Assembly (NCBI RefSeq): GCF_021018895.1
Contig: NC_079384.1
Span: forward strand, 11,571,640 to 11,635,639
DNA: 64,000 nt
Reading direction: 5' to 3'
Origin: Seriola aureovittata
Taxonomy: Eukaryota > Chordata > Actinopteri > Carangiformes > Carangidae
Below, one piece after another: positions 1 to 12,490 of this stretch (positions within the stretch are counted from its first letter, which is position 1; each line of letters starts with the position of its first letter). The position numbers and the translations under genes are program-made. Below the pieces are notes generated by a model that saw only the letters and a program-made list of their open reading frames with translations, ran no database searches and was not told the DNA's origin.

Positions 1-971
1 CTCTCTTTGACCATGAGGAAGGCCAACACAAGAGTCGCCGAGCGGCTGATTCCTCGAGCACAGTGGACGAGCACCTTACCTGCGGACAAGAGACAGTGTC
101 ACCTCAAATATCAGTGTCTTCTGTAAAGATGGCGAACAACTCAGCTGGCCACAAAACCCCAACGTAGACCTGTGAGAGTTTAGTTTTGATGGATGACATT
201 TATTCACGCGCTCTGGCGTTTTGTACATGCAGACTAAACAGAAGTTTTGAACCATAACTTCCCAGATTTATTTAAAATTACAATCCAGTTTTCAGCTTGA
301 TGATGCATGTTGCCAGATTTTTACACCTCAGTATACTGAGCTATGATATACAGTCTTATTACACTCCTAATATTTTCTTTGGCTCAAACGGACTCCTACC
401 TTTCTGGCTCAGAGCGCCATGAATGAAATCAGACGTCTCAGTGAAGAATGGGCTTAAGTCAAAATCTTTACAGTCTGTTGCTTCTACTCCATGATACAGT
501 ATGTTGGTGTCTTTGTAGAAACATGGCCCCGTGTCAATGTGCTGGGGGCCATCTGCAGCGTTCACTACATGTGTTATTCCCAGATTCACTAACAGGGTTT
601 TATCCTGAGCTGTAGCCCTGTAAACAACACAAGAGATGATACAAGATATGCAATTTGTTGTGATTCCCCTTGCCCTTGAGCAGCTCCGTAAGCATATGTT
701 TGCAAATGCATTACTGGTGACTGAAATGTACAGATTCTATATTTGTCCCATCAGTTGGACAAATAGAGGACTTGTTTGCAGCGACAGTTTCACAATCAGA
801 TCACCATATTGCAGCGGGGCCCTGAAGTGAGAATGTCACTCACGCGTCTGCGATGTAGAGGTTGGGCCAAACCTCGTTGACAGCTCCAGTGGGGCGTCTG
901 TTCGTCAGCAGACGGCTGAGCAGATCGCAGGTGGGTGGTGTCTGATACTCTGGCTCCTCCTCTGGGCTCAT
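1..971 (-). CDS. Atypical dual-specificity phosphatase, DUSP13/DUSP29-like (copy 1), partial at left edge
   Basis: Three exons are visible on the minus strand: 971-844, 617-400 and 79-1, the last running off the window. Junctions are GT/AG and phases join cleanly, giving about 141 residues. Residues 34-36 read VWP and lead into the LYIAD strand. Asp91 in the VEATD segment is the likely general acid. The P-loop HCARGISRS has catalytic Cys122 and Arg128. The family removes phosphate from Tyr and Ser/Thr of proteins, in the cytosol or nucleus. The Met at 971-969 is the only in-frame start in exon 1, with a stop just upstream. Known human synteny puts DUSP29 at this outer position and the VNEVWPNLYI segment fits it, but HVVNAADG and IDTG also resemble DUSP13B, so orthology is open. 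The C-terminal part is missing only because the window ends. Confidence 0.88.
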
Positions 972-2500
972 ATCTGCATCTTTTGCTTCGGTGCTGTCAT
1001 ATAATTATCACAAATTACACAAATTTAAAGTTAGATAACTTCCCCAAATACTCGATGTTCCTGGATGGAAAACTTGTGAAGTCGTTGCAGCTTCCCCTGC
1101 TCCTGTTTTTCATCCTGTAGGCATTTAGTAAACATGAACCATATTGGTGCTGCTTGCTCTGTTTTCCATCTGAACTGGATATCAGTGTTGTTTAGAGGCT
1201 GAGCCCCGCTGGAATGAGACAGCTGAAGATGCCAGAGTCTGGGGCAGGAGCAATGTGGACTATTTATTCCTCAGATGACTGTGACAGAAGCCAGGCAGCT
1301 TGTGTTGTGACAACTTTAACTACAGAACCACAGCAGTGCTTACAGTTGTAATGTAACTCAAAACATAGAGAGGAATTTTTTTGTCTGGCTTCCACACTGA
1401 GTCACTTCAAACCACATCAATTTGTACCTAACACAGGGAATTTAAAGCTAAACGCTGAGGTTATTTCAGCTTTTAATTTTAAACAACAAATCGTCTGACG
1501 AGACTAAACCAACAATTAATTTATTTTACAGACATGACTGAGCATACACAGGGACATAGTGTAGTGTTGCCACTGATGAGAGAAGTAACCTACGCAAGAT
1601 TAAACTAGTGTAGCTTGATGAATTAAGCTTGATTAAATGATTTCAGCTCGAGCTCCTTTTAGTAGCGATTTTGGAGCTTTCCATCACATCACATGATTTT
1701 TGATAGCAGATTGATTCTACCCATTTGTCATGGAATTATCGCTGATATTTGATTGCTGATATTTTCTATTTTTTTCTGAGCACATTAAAGTTGCCCTATG
1801 GAGTTTTTTTGTGTTTACATTCACTATTTCTGTGTGTATTCTAAATGTGTAACAAAGGTGTTAATGTATTTCCTCATACATGAAATGTTTGCAAAGCTAT
1901 CTTATTGCAAGCTTGCAGTCTTCTTCCTTGCCTTTGTTGGTGCATTACCACATGTCTTCTCCTTACTGCCACCATCAGTCAGTCAGTGGAGTAGTGTGAA
2001 AAACCACTGGCAGGAATGTGTACCTCATGGGCCCAGTGCTTGCCTTGCACAGGCTTGTGTGTCCTCGTGCACATGCACAATACAAACAAAACTGGACTCA
2101 CTCATAATAGCATTGCTCCATAGTTCTACCAGTGATCAGAAACTCCTCAGTGTATCTTTAAGGATTTCACCTCTACATTGGAAAGAGCAGTTGAAAAAGC
2201 AGTGCAACCTTGAGATCGGTTTAGGCAATTGTAAAAAAAAGTTATATGACATCCAGTGAACCTCCATGGGTTTTTTTTATTAGTTCCTGATTGTGTCTAG
2301 ACAGACAGTACTTGTTACTAGAATAAATTCAATATTGGTTTTGGTCTTTCAATGATATTTGTTTATAACAATAAAACGATGAAGTTACAGGCTTATCTTT
2401 TTATGTAGTATAGGGTACTTACATTTTTTCAGAAAAAAATAGCAACTTGGAAGTCAAACACTGGCAACATGGTAATCCACGATTATGACCTGATTTTATC
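972..2500. other. Intergenic spacer between DUSP copies 1 and 2
   Basis: No exon of a recognisable gene was found. A short inverted-repeat element (1785-2161, listed separately) fills part of it. A TTTATT at 2276-2281 reads AATAAA on the minus strand, 220 bases past the stop of copy 2, and is a plausible polyadenylation signal for that gene. Bases 972-1784 must hold the promoter and any 5' UTR of copy 1; I see no clear TATA box or CpG island there. Confidence 0.5.
1785..2161. mobile_element. Non-autonomous DNA element (MITE-like) with imperfect terminal inverted repeats
   Basis: The left end begins TTAAAGTTGCCCTATGGAGT. The reverse complement of the right end begins TTAAAGATACACTGAGGAGT, so the two ends are imperfect inverted copies over about 20 bases. 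The 377-bp body has no recognisable protein. A 153-codon open frame on the plus strand covers it but matches nothing and is best read as chance. A related right end is seen near 42470-42489. The transposon superfamily cannot be assigned from this copy. Confidence 0.55.
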
Positions 2501-4874
2501 TCAAGTCCGCCCGTTGGCGCTGCAGCTCCTCGATGATCCTTGGAAGTGCAACTGTTTGTCCAGCTCCCTGAGCTGCTCCAGGAAGCCGGCGTTAGGTGAG
2601 ATGTTTCTGTTGGCGCTGACAGCCTTAATTGCATCCACCAGCGTCATGTTCTCGTGAATCATCAGATAGGCCAGGACCAACGTGGACGAGCGACTGAGAC
2701 CCATCGCACAGTGGACGAACACTTTACCTACCAATCAGTGGAAACAAAAACTCAACATCCATTTCCTGTGGATCATTTCAGAGCTCAGCCAATCCCTGCT
2801 GGCTCCCTGTCTGTATTTACAACCATGCAATGACTGGATTATTGTGGCGAACTTTATTCTAACTGTCTAATTTGTTACTCCGCTATGGATTAAAAAGCTG
2901 TGCACATCACAGAGAAGAGTACTTCTAACTCCTGACTAAAAGTTTTCAACAATGTTGCAACAAATGTTTCTACACACGGTAATCCCTGGTTCCTTATCGG
3001 GCTTGAGGATTAGGGCGCAGAGGAGCGCGTAATTGAACTGTCTTGGCGTCTGTGTATTTCTGCCGAGGATTACTGTAGGCACCGCCACACACTGGAGCCC
3101 CCGATCAGCCAGCATGTGAAGGAGGAGGCCTCATCTTATTACTGTCATGTCAGATACTGACTTCACTTTGCATAACAGGCCAGGCAGGCACAGGCCACAA
3201 ACATAATTGTGTAATTTCCATGTCCAATAAAAGTGTTGCTTACAAATTACCAGGGCAATCCATTTAAAACCAATTTTCCTGGCCAAGGTCTGAGCTTATG
3301 AGAAGATTACCGTGGGGGAAAGATATTAGCTTGATATTATGTTTAGTGTTTGATTTGCATTTTAATGACTAATACAACTGGGGGCTGCTGTAATGGGAAT
3401 TGACTGACAAATGTTTCACTACCTTACCTTGCAGAAAAAAATTGTCTTCCCCAAGTTAATGTGTAAAAATGACGAGGAATACCTTGAGCACAGTGAGAAC
3501 TCCTCACCTGTGGGCGAGCTCAAAGCCTTCTTGATGAAATTGGCTGCTGGGTAAAAGAAGGGACTCAAGTTAAAGGATGGCATGTCAAAAGCTTCCACTC
3601 CATGATAAGTGATTTTGGTGTCTCTGTAGAAGCTTTGCCCCGTGTTCACGTTGAACTTCCCATCAGCAGCGTTAAGTACATGGGTGATGTGGTGAGCCTG
3701 GAGTGTCCTCTTGTCTTTGGCTGCGTACCTAAAGAGAAAAAGCATTGCCTGATTATCTGTCAGTGCAGGCAAATGAAAGAAGGGTTGGCTATCTCTATGA
3801 GCACATTTCATGATAGTAAACAACACATGTGTCTATTGTGTAATAAGGAAGGCTTATAAATAATTTATAAGTTGTCATATTTATGATTAATAATACATTT
3901 ACTAATGCTTTGTAGGTCAGTAATAAGCTGTTTAGTGCATAAATTAGACAAACTTATGACACATTGTGGAGTAGTTTGCTTTGTCTTTTAAGGTAACACA
4001 CAAGGTAATGTGCTAATTATTAGCATCGGTGTCTAACAACAAAAACATAGCGGGTGAAAACTTGAAGGATTCATTAATGAAAGGTCCAGCATTGTTTCAT
4101 TTACATTTGGGCTCAAAGTCTCATGACCACTTAAAGCTACTGTACAACTTCTAACTTCTTATTGAAGAACTTTAACACCTTTGTGGAACCTGCGATAACT
4201 GCTTTTTGCCACTAGGGGGCGGCAGAAACAAGGAGTGAGCATCGATATTTACAGCAAACTTGTTGGTAAACAGTTGCTAATTTATTTGGCAGACATGAAG
4301 CAGCATTATCAGTTATTGGGTGTGGTGTTTATGGCCGCCTGATGAATGCACTACCAATTTTAACTCTGTTAATATCTGGATATGTAGCGGCTAAATGCTC
4401 CATTGTGTTCACCAGCTTGTTGCTAACTTTTCTGTTTGATGCTAGGCAGGTTCCATACTAGTGATTTGTTTAGCCATTTTTTTTTTTTTACTGATATGGT
4501 CGAGCAATGAGCTGAGAGACCCTGAAATGTGCCATAGAGCTGAGGGCAACCAAGTCAGGTGGCAATTCTCTGTGGGTTCAACACTACAAACGACATTATT
4601 TATGTACGAGTGAGGCATTGTTAATAATAAAAAAATGTAAATCCTTTATTAGCCTTAGTGTAAAGTGGTTCTGAAAATAGTTGGATTTTTATTTTTATTT
4701 TGTTATGTTCCAGTCTCACATGTCTCCAATATAGATCCTGGGCTGAACTTCATCCAGATGGTTGCTGGTCCCTGTCTTTGTCCACATCAGCCTCTGGAGC
4801 TCTGAAGCCGGGGGGGTCTCATACCTGTCGTCCAACCCCTCAGGGCTCGCCAGGCAGCTAAGGCCTCTGGGCAT
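2501..4874 (-). CDS. dusp13b: Dual-specificity phosphatase 13B-like (copy 2)
   Basis: Exons 4874-4720, 3728-3508 and 2727-2501 join to a 200-residue protein, close to the roughly 198 residues of human DUSP13B. The N-terminal [13 protein letters not shown] segment and the GDMYAAKDK strand are DUSP13B-like. General acid is Asp100. The P-loop HCAMGLSRS has Cys132 and Arg138, followed by [18 protein letters not shown] and a conserved [15 protein letters not shown] helix. Role: Tyr and Ser/Thr protein dephosphorylation. Start: an open frame extends upstream only through a GTG and then a stop, so the first ATG in exon 1 (4874-4872) is taken. Odd: DEVQP replaces the family's usual DEVWP, so Trp has become Gln at residue 44. 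Exon 2 is 221 nt, one codon longer than in the other three copies. Some segments (YHGVEA, YPAA) also resemble DUSP29. Confidence 0.88.
4085..4660. repeat. Possible dispersed repeat in intron 1 of DUSP copy 2
   Basis: The word GCCACTAGGGGGC (from about 4208) sits in a stretch that reads like a low-identity copy of a common teleost repeat, and a similar CCACCAGTAGGTG word occurs at 13636. No terminal repeats or target duplications could be defined, so the boundaries are rough. Confidence 0.3.
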
Positions 4875-7800
4875 GTCTGGACACTTGACTTCTGCTTTTA
4901 CAACCTGCCACACAGAGGTACCACATACTCATATCCTCAAAGAGTTTAACCGGAAACATATGTTATTACAATGAAACTTGGACCTCGCTGAGTGCTGAGA
5001 AGTCGTCAAAAGGGTCAAAACTGTTTGGTTTTTTCTTTGCTTTGCTCATTTACAGTTTAAGAAAGGAAATGTGGATACAGTTTCAGGCACCATCAGATTT
5101 TCCTATTAATGCTAAATAACTCCACAGATAACTTCTAATAGGCTTTATTGAACTGAGGGCATCATTTTAGGTAGGTATAAATACAATAAATACGATGTGG
5201 GATTATAGCAGGCATACAGCCTTTAAATATAGACCATAATCATGTCAATAAATGCACTCCACAGATGAAAAGGCCTATAGGAACACATAATTGTAAGATG
5301 AGATGACCCTGTGATACTCTCATTATTTCATCTACAGTTCAGTAGCGCTTGGTAGATGTATTTATCTCCAGAGATACAGAAAATTGTTATTCAAGGCTTA
5401 TAAACATCAGCTTTTCATTTTCTGCAGGCAAGTCTAACCTATGCATTTACAATTTACACACTGGGCTTTAGAGAGACTTATACTATGCATACTGTATACA
5501 TTAGCATCCATTTAGGCAGCTGTGTGATTCTGCTCCAGGCTGGGCACGTACAAGTGTTGTGTATGCATTGTTATAGTAAAGAAACCAATGGCAGCCCAGC
5601 TCAGCTTCTCATTTGCATTCTGCTGGTGTATGGAGACATAATGTGGCACTCAGGGTTTGGAGACTTATTGTTGTGTCCACAGGGATGAGTCATTGAGACC
5701 AAATCTGTTTCAGTGACCTTTTGTTAAGCTGCCGTGGCATATGGAGGTGCACTCAAACATCATGATGGCTTTATCCATCTCTGCATGTGCATGGTTGCAA
5801 GTGTGTCACTCAGGGCATGTGTATGCAAGAAAAGCTGCACCTTACCCAGTGTACGCTCCATGCATATGAGTATGTAAGTCTTGAAGGCAGAGGAAAGTGT
5901 GTCTTTGCACAAGTACAACATGTGCCCAGAGTACCTGGAGGCTCTTCTTTCTCCTCATTGATCTATAAGTACAACCCTTCCCTCCCTCCCACAGTCAGGG
6001 CAGAGAACTGATTTCCCTGGTGCACATGTTGAAGTGCAGCACTGCTTTCATAGCCTCCCCCCTTAGGCTAACCTGTCCTTCCTGCTCTACTTCTGTGTAA
6101 TTAAAGATGCTATGTATGGGAAAGTGCCCACGGTTAACATGGAGGGCAAATAAAAATGGCTTTTTACCTCCTCCGGGCCTCTTCTTGGTGGTTTTTATGA
6201 ATTACACCTCCCTGTTTAGCCTTTTGGATGTGGTTCGTCTGGATTTGTGAGCAAATTAATGACAGAAGAAAGTGTAATCCATCAGGCAATGCAGTGTCAT
6301 CACAGTGTATTCATATTGATAAGAGTGTTTTATGAACATGTTTACCTTGCAAACAAAGGTACACAGTATAAGAGATCCATACACTACAATTTATGTACAT
6401 ACTAAAATATTTTCCAACATGGACCTCTATCTAACAAATTTGTAAGAAAACATTGTTAGTAGACACTTGCCTTGGCTGGAAACGTCGCTTTTTCAAGGTC
6501 TCTCTGTAGAGCTACATGTAGGTCGACAGCACAACTGTCTGCGTTCTCCTTGGTAATCTACCCTGCAACCTTTTTTGCTATTTTAACATCTGAATCTCAG
6601 CCCAAAATAATTCTGGCATCATCTTCTGCATTCCTTAAAGGTTACCCGAGCTGCCAGCACAGGAGGGAGGATAGGACACGGCTTTTTCAATAGCAAGAGA
6701 ATTAGATCAGTGCTGCTGTGCTTCAGCTTAAATCTGACACAGTCTTCTCTACAGTGAAATGTGTTTAAATCAGCACCTGGACATTTGGTCGTCAGGAGTT
6801 TCTGATCTCTTTTTCTTACATATGGATTATTAAATGAATGAAAGCACAAAAACACACCACACACCATAGGTTTCAACACACCATCAGAAAAACTGGTAAC
6901 TTTAAACACATCTTCACATACTCAGTCTTGACAAAAACATAAGAAAAATAATTATACAAGTGTAGAAAGATGAACATTTCTTTTTATCATGTAAACATTC
7001 TTTGCAAAACTTCCTAAATTTACCTTTTTCTCCTTGTATCCAAATAAAATATACACATACGAAACTCATATATTAAAGCTGAACTTCTGCAATACAGAGC
7101 AATACAAATCATGTCATTTCATTCAGTGTAGTTTTTCACATTCTGCTGTTTTTAATCATAATAATCACGGGTTATTTGCAATGAGCTGCTCATTTAAACA
7201 GATAGAAATCATCACTGGTGTCAAATTCTACTATACAGTAGATGCATGTGTGTGTGTGTGTCTGACATCCCTAATGTTTCCACCGTTAATTTCAAGGACA
7301 GTCAAAAGAACGGAAACCTGTTGATGTACAGTAGCAATCAGCTCAACCAGCTTGTCGAAAACAAGGAATTTCATACTGTGAACACTCATGGGTTGGTCTT
7401 ATTAAAGAGACAGTTGCTGTGGATTGATTCCCGTTTTAAATTTGAATGTTCACTTGCAGAAACATTTCCTTTCTTTTCTGAGTCATCTATAGAGTTTACT
7501 AAATTATGATGCTTTGTAAAAAAGATTTCATAAGACATTTGGTCCATTTGTGCTGTGATACAAACTGACATGCTGAAGAAAAAGCCATCTTACAAGTGTG
7601 AGAGGTAAAGACATAGTTCAAGACATAAATAGTCATAAAATCTCAATAGCATTAGTGCTCTTGTTGCTGTTTTCACTTCACATTACATTAAGTTTCAACC
7701 AAACCAACCAAACTATCTTTTTGTTAAGACATTCATTGTCATCAAAAAGAAAGAAAGTCTATGGCCATGTTAGCGAGTCCATGAAGAGGTAGGACAGCTC

Positions 7801-7879
7801 ATTACAAACCAGGCAACAGATTTGGATTTTAATGGAGAGACATCTTTTCAATTCATTGTTAGATCCTCTCCAAAAATTA
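4875..7879. other. Intergenic spacer upstream of DUSP copy 2
   Basis: I see no gene in these 3 kb. Short open frames occur on both strands but lack splice structure or family resemblance. A small TG tract lies at 7245-7261. The part just upstream of 4875 should contain the 5' UTR and promoter of copy 2; no clear core promoter word stands out. Confidence 0.45.
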
Positions 7880-8665
7880 AGTAAAAATGTAAAGCTTGGC
7901 CTGAGGCTGGCGCCGGAGGAAAGGTCATGTTGCTACGGTTACCTTAACATCTCAGACACAGTTTTTCAGGCTCAGCTGCTGTAAGTCATCAGATTTGGTG
8001 CAACTTTCTTCCGGTCTGACGTGTACTTTGTCAGCCTCACCTGTACTGAATGCTAACACTTGTTAGCATATTAACATGTCTACTACTATCATACTTCCAC
8101 GCATATGAACAAGTAGCTCACTGGATGTTAACATACTGTTAGCATCTAACATTTACAATAACAATAGCATGTTAATCTGCTAATGTTAGCATGCATTGTT
8201 TAGTATGTTAGCGTGTTAATGCATACAGTTAGCATGTTAAGATGCTAATGTTTGACATGTCATGTAAGATGCTAATATTCAGACTGACCTGAAGCAGCAA
8301 TATGTGTTGCAAGATTGTTATATTGGATTAAATATGAAGATTTTGCGTGTGCCAGTTTTGCCTCTTTAATATTTAGCACTTTAATATGTAATTATGTTAG
8401 TATATCAACATTTAACATGCTAATAAAAAAAACTGAGGGATGAGGCATTGAAATGCAGTGGAGCTATACAGCTCTCTGATTTAAAAATTAAGAAAAAGTT
8501 TATGTTCAACATGCTAACATTATATGTCCGTGCTAATCTCAAAGTACAGCTGAGTCTGACAAAGTCAGTCATTAGTTGAACCAAATTTCACGACATTCAT
8601 TAGCTGTAGAAATATTTCAGTCTGGGCAGTTGGACCAATGAGCTGACCGGCATCACCATCCCTCG
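7880..8665 (+). repeat. Teleost dispersed repeat with a GCTAAC/TTAGCAT-rich core
   Basis: Bases 8050-8280 are built of alternating GCTAAC, GTTAGCAT and ATGCTAA words, many inverted relative to each other. The right part carries AAAGTACAGCTGAG, ACCAAATTTCACGACATTC and AATATTTCAGTCTGG. These are words I recognise from a very common teleost interspersed repeat. No coding capacity is seen. It lies just downstream of the stop of DUSP copy 3, and a related fragment occurs near 48757-48860. Confidence 0.6.
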
Positions 8666-8700
8666 CTGTGTGGCCGAAGACTGTAAACTTCTTCTCTTCA

Positions 8701-10034
8701 TCACAGGATCTGACAAGTTTTATTTTTTCTTGTCAGCTGAAGATCCAGGTCCAACAGCAAAGCCAGGAAATTCCTGTTGGGGTAGATGGCTCTCTTCTGG
8801 ATCAATTTCTTCAAAGCCTGTTTGAGCGGGAGGTGACGGTAGATCATGAGGTACGCTAACACCAATGTCGATGACCGGCTCATTCCCATGATGCAGTGCA
8901 CCAGAACCTTCCCTGAAGAATAGACAAGATGAAGGGAGAGGGGCATGTGAAGGAAGGATTAGTGAGAGGCCTCAGTCTTATTAATATCATACATGGCTGC
9001 TCGTCTCACGCTGTGGCCTTTCTTTTCTCCCGCTGTGAGCTAAAAATAGTACCCACAATTCATCGCCTTTGTTCATTTAAGGTCCCTTTGCAGACGGGCC
9101 CCGACTGTCTCTTTAATCCCAACTCGTCCTCTGCTTGATAGGTTCTTTGAAAGGTGCCATGGTCACATTATAGACTTAAATTCTGCAAGGTAAGACCCTT
9201 ATTATTACTGCTGGCTGAAAATACACTTACATACCATTACAAGCTGTGCTACATTGTGGTGACAGGTGACATTGAAAGGACAATGTGATGGGAGCATTTG
9301 AGTGGATGGGTTTATAAAGGATTTATGGAGTGAAATAAAAGATGTGATGTGCAGGGATTTAAAAAAAGGACAATATTTTTGCAGTAAATGACTCAATTTT
9401 TATCGCTTCTGAATTCTATGATAAAAACTCAATGTGCAGAAACATGATAATTTATGTGAGAAAAAAACCTTACCATCAGGTGTCTTCAGAGCTTTATGAA
9501 TGAAATCAGCTGCAGGCTGGAAGTAAACATCCAGATCAAAGTGTGTCGAGTCATCTGCTGGAATGCCACAATACACAAAGTCGTTGCCATAAAAGCCTCG
9601 GTTCCCTATGCTGCCTCGCTTGGAGTGAGCAGCGTTTAATACATGAGTTATACCTAATTTCTGCAAGGCAGCCTTGTTTTGGGCTACTGCCCTAGCAAGA
9701 CAAAGAGACAGAAAGAGGTTCAAGACTTATGTGAAGGCTAAGCATCACAGCACAATAATTTTATGTCAGTGATATTTTGGCAGGAGCTATGTCAAAGGTA
9801 ATGACCTTGGGAAAGTGTTTAACATTTAAAAGTAACAGGTTTCACATTTCCTTGCAAGACAAAGTCATAAAGTCTGGTTTAAGTTTGAAATAAAATGTAT
9901 ACTTACACATTCCCTATGTATATGTTTGGCAAGACCTCGTCAATCTGATTTAGATTAAGTTTACATGAGTCCAAAACCTTCTGCAGATCCTTTACAGTCA
10001 GATATTCTTTTCTCTTGCCGTTCAGGGCTGACAT
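8701..10034 (-). CDS. Dual-specificity phosphatase 13-like (copy 3)
   Basis: Exons 10034-9907, 9691-9474 and 8912-8701 join to 185 residues. The N-terminus is lysine-rich, followed by [24 protein letters not shown], general acid Asp90 (PADDS), and P-loop HCIMGMSRS with Cys122 and Arg128, then [18 protein letters not shown]. The end is basic (LTRKNKTCQIL). Exon 2 (218 nt) and exon 3 (212 nt) match copy 4 exactly, and LNAAH, GFYG, PADDS and FPN/YPN-like words place it nearest DUSP13A, but its loops differ clearly. It may be a fish-specific third DUSP13 paralogue. The start is the first ATG of exon 1. Expected role: protein tyrosine/serine-threonine dephosphorylation. LP replaces WP in the DEVWP motif. 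Confidence 0.88.
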
Positions 10035-10551
10035 TTTGAGTCCAAATTCCCCGTCTTGGATCGAATCCTGGTCCAAATGTTTGTTGTATTAAAGCAGTTC
10101 CCGTCTACTCCAGCTCAGGGTGATCTGTACGAGCAGGTGTTTATCTGCTGTCACTGGACAGTTACCCAATTTAGTGCTTAACCTAGCGTGTAGTCTTTCA
10201 CGTGCAGAGGGCAGAACAACAAACAGTGCAGCCCGGGTTCTGCTTTTCACACCGCTGTGGGATTCTAATTTAATAATCCTCATACAAAGATGAATCACAC
10301 CATAAAGCAGTGATAATTGGATGTAATTATTTTGAAAATGTTTAAGTGCATTGCTTATACTGGATGACGGGAAGTGCACTATAATGCAGCATTTATGGAA
10401 CAGAAATACTGTAACAGCCTCATGCAACTAGTTTACTGCTCTGACATTAATATCTTGTGAAAGCAAATTGGATGAAAAGGGAAAAACATTAAGCTCTGCC
10501 GTTGGCTGCACATGACATCAAACAGCACTCACACTGCTGCAAATGTCTCTT

Positions 10552-12183
10552 TTAACCCTCCTATTATGTTGCAGGTCAATTTCACCCATTTCAGCTTTTA
10601 AATTGAAGAAAAACATAATTAACCTATCTTTTAAGCCATGAAATGTAATGACTTTTCCTCATTCAGGGTCATGAATGTGTATGTAAAATGTGGACGCAAT
10701 GATGTGTTGTAAAATGTCAGTGCTGCTGTACGCAAAATCCGTAAATAAAGGTCTCTGGGTCATTTTGACTTGGAGTCAGTTATTGATTAATTATCTGAAG
10801 AGTTGCTTCTGATTATTGATGAATCTACAGTAGTGTGTGTGTGTGTGTGGGTGTGTGGTGAGAGTAAAACCCACCAGGGTATGTGCATAAAAACTGGGAG
10901 ATTATGATGCATAACTGCTGGTGAAATTGTGATTCTGATTGTGGGGAGGCTTGGTTGCTGCAGTTAGTGTTTCTGTGCATACACTTTGTATTTGAGAAGC
11001 TGTGTTAAACACACAATTTCTCAAAAACAAAAATGAACTCTAGAAGATTCACCAGGAAATAAGAATTATATTTCACTCTGAAAGGCACCAATAATAAGAG
11101 GAAGAGATGTTTCTGAGCTGTTAGTGATCTGGGTTCTCTCTAAAGAGGATTCTATGTCTAATTCACAGGATGTAGAAGACCACAGACATCTAAAGATTGT
11201 CATGTTGTCATGGTCACCTTCACCACAGCAAAGTCAATACAGACTGTGAGAGATTTAAAATGTATGTATTCCTTGGGCCTACAAAGTTGTTCAGCCCTCA
11301 AATAGGTTACATAAAATTGACATTTGAGCTTTAAGAATATGACACTGGCGTGTGGTTGGAAGGCACTCATCATTCCTGAGACTCAGAGACAAGGCGCTCT
11401 ATGATTGGATGCTACTGTGCAAAAACGTTCAAGCTGGACCACCCAGACCCAGACCAGAATCGGCCACTGCAACTATGAGACATGTTGGCATGACACGTAA
11501 AAGTTGGTGGGTTTTACCTCCTTAAGAGGACAATGAAACCAACACCACACACCACATGTGGAAAAGAGTTTACGGCTGTGCTAGCCAAACTGTGAGACTC
11601 CACTTAGTCACACAAGTGTTTAATAATGTTTTCATCAATATTTCTTCCTTAAGTCCTCCAATGAAACATCCATCACATGTGTATAAACAGTTAATAAACA
11701 CATGATAAACATTTACTAGCTGTTTATACACATGTACAAATAATCCACTGGCAAGTTTAAAATGATTGATAGATCTGTTCAGAACTCATGAAAACATGAT
11801 ACATCAAGTTATCAAGCATTATTAGTTTGATTCCGTGACATCGGTAATTACACTAATAATCACTTTAAAATGTCAACTCTGCTTACAAATAAATTTGAGT
11901 GTGTTGAAAACCATCTATTGATTGGTCATATGTTGCTTATAAATGTTAAATTGGGGTTAAAATAAAATGGTGATCCGACACAAACATACAAAATGTAATG
12001 AAAATTTGCAATGATTTTACTGTTAGGTTTATATAAGATATGTTTAAAATTTAAATTGAATTGAGGTTACTGTTTTTGCGCAAGCACACATACATTCACA
12101 AAAAAACAAAAAACACACAGTCTTGAAAAGTTTTAAAATAAATATATCTCTTAGGTTAATTTGACCCACAACATAATGGATAT
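10552..12183. mobile_element. Candidate non-autonomous DNA transposon with inverted termini (piggyBac-like?)
   Basis: The left end reads TTAACCCTCC followed by ATTATGTTGCAGGTCAA. Near 12150-12180 the plus strand reads TTGACCCACAACATAATGG, which inverted gives CCATTATGTTGTGGGTCAA. The two ends therefore match over about 18 bases with two differences. A TTAA at the left boundary suggests piggyBac-type insertion, but the right TTAA is not preserved. The interior, about 1.6 kb, is AT-rich and non-coding, with a TG tract at 10834-10849. It sits between DUSP copies 3 and 4. Confidence 0.45.
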
Positions 12184-12490
12184 AATTTTTCTTCAACACA
12201 ACACAAAGGTCATCTTGCCTCATATTCAGTTAAGAAATGTATTCTGCCAAGTGCTGATTACACTTATCTATTAATATAAGGATCAGTATCGTGTGAAAAG
12301 GCAGCATGATTCACATCAAACGCAGCAGCAGAGTTGAGGAAAATACATTTGATTAGATATCATTCTTGAAACAAACTAAAATCAAAGTACAGTATCTCCC
12401 TCCACTGGCAGATACTGAATCATTCATTTGTCTTGAGGAAAAAAGGCATTTGAGGCTCTGTAAGTTAGAATATCAATTAATTTTGGTATT

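Noticed and set aside
1798..2259. 153-codon plus-strand open frame
   Set aside because: It lies over an inverted-repeat element, has no domain or splice context and is AT-rich, low-information protein.
4875..4913. Upstream extension of DUSP copy 2 from a GTG codon
   Set aside because: A GTG start is not expected in a nuclear animal gene; the first in-frame ATG at 4874 gives the family's normal length.
8041..8280. Regular GCTAAC/TTAGCAT pattern considered as a CRISPR-like or satellite array
   Set aside because: Units are irregular in spacing and orientation and fall inside a known type of teleost dispersed repeat; CRISPR arrays do not occur in animal genomes.
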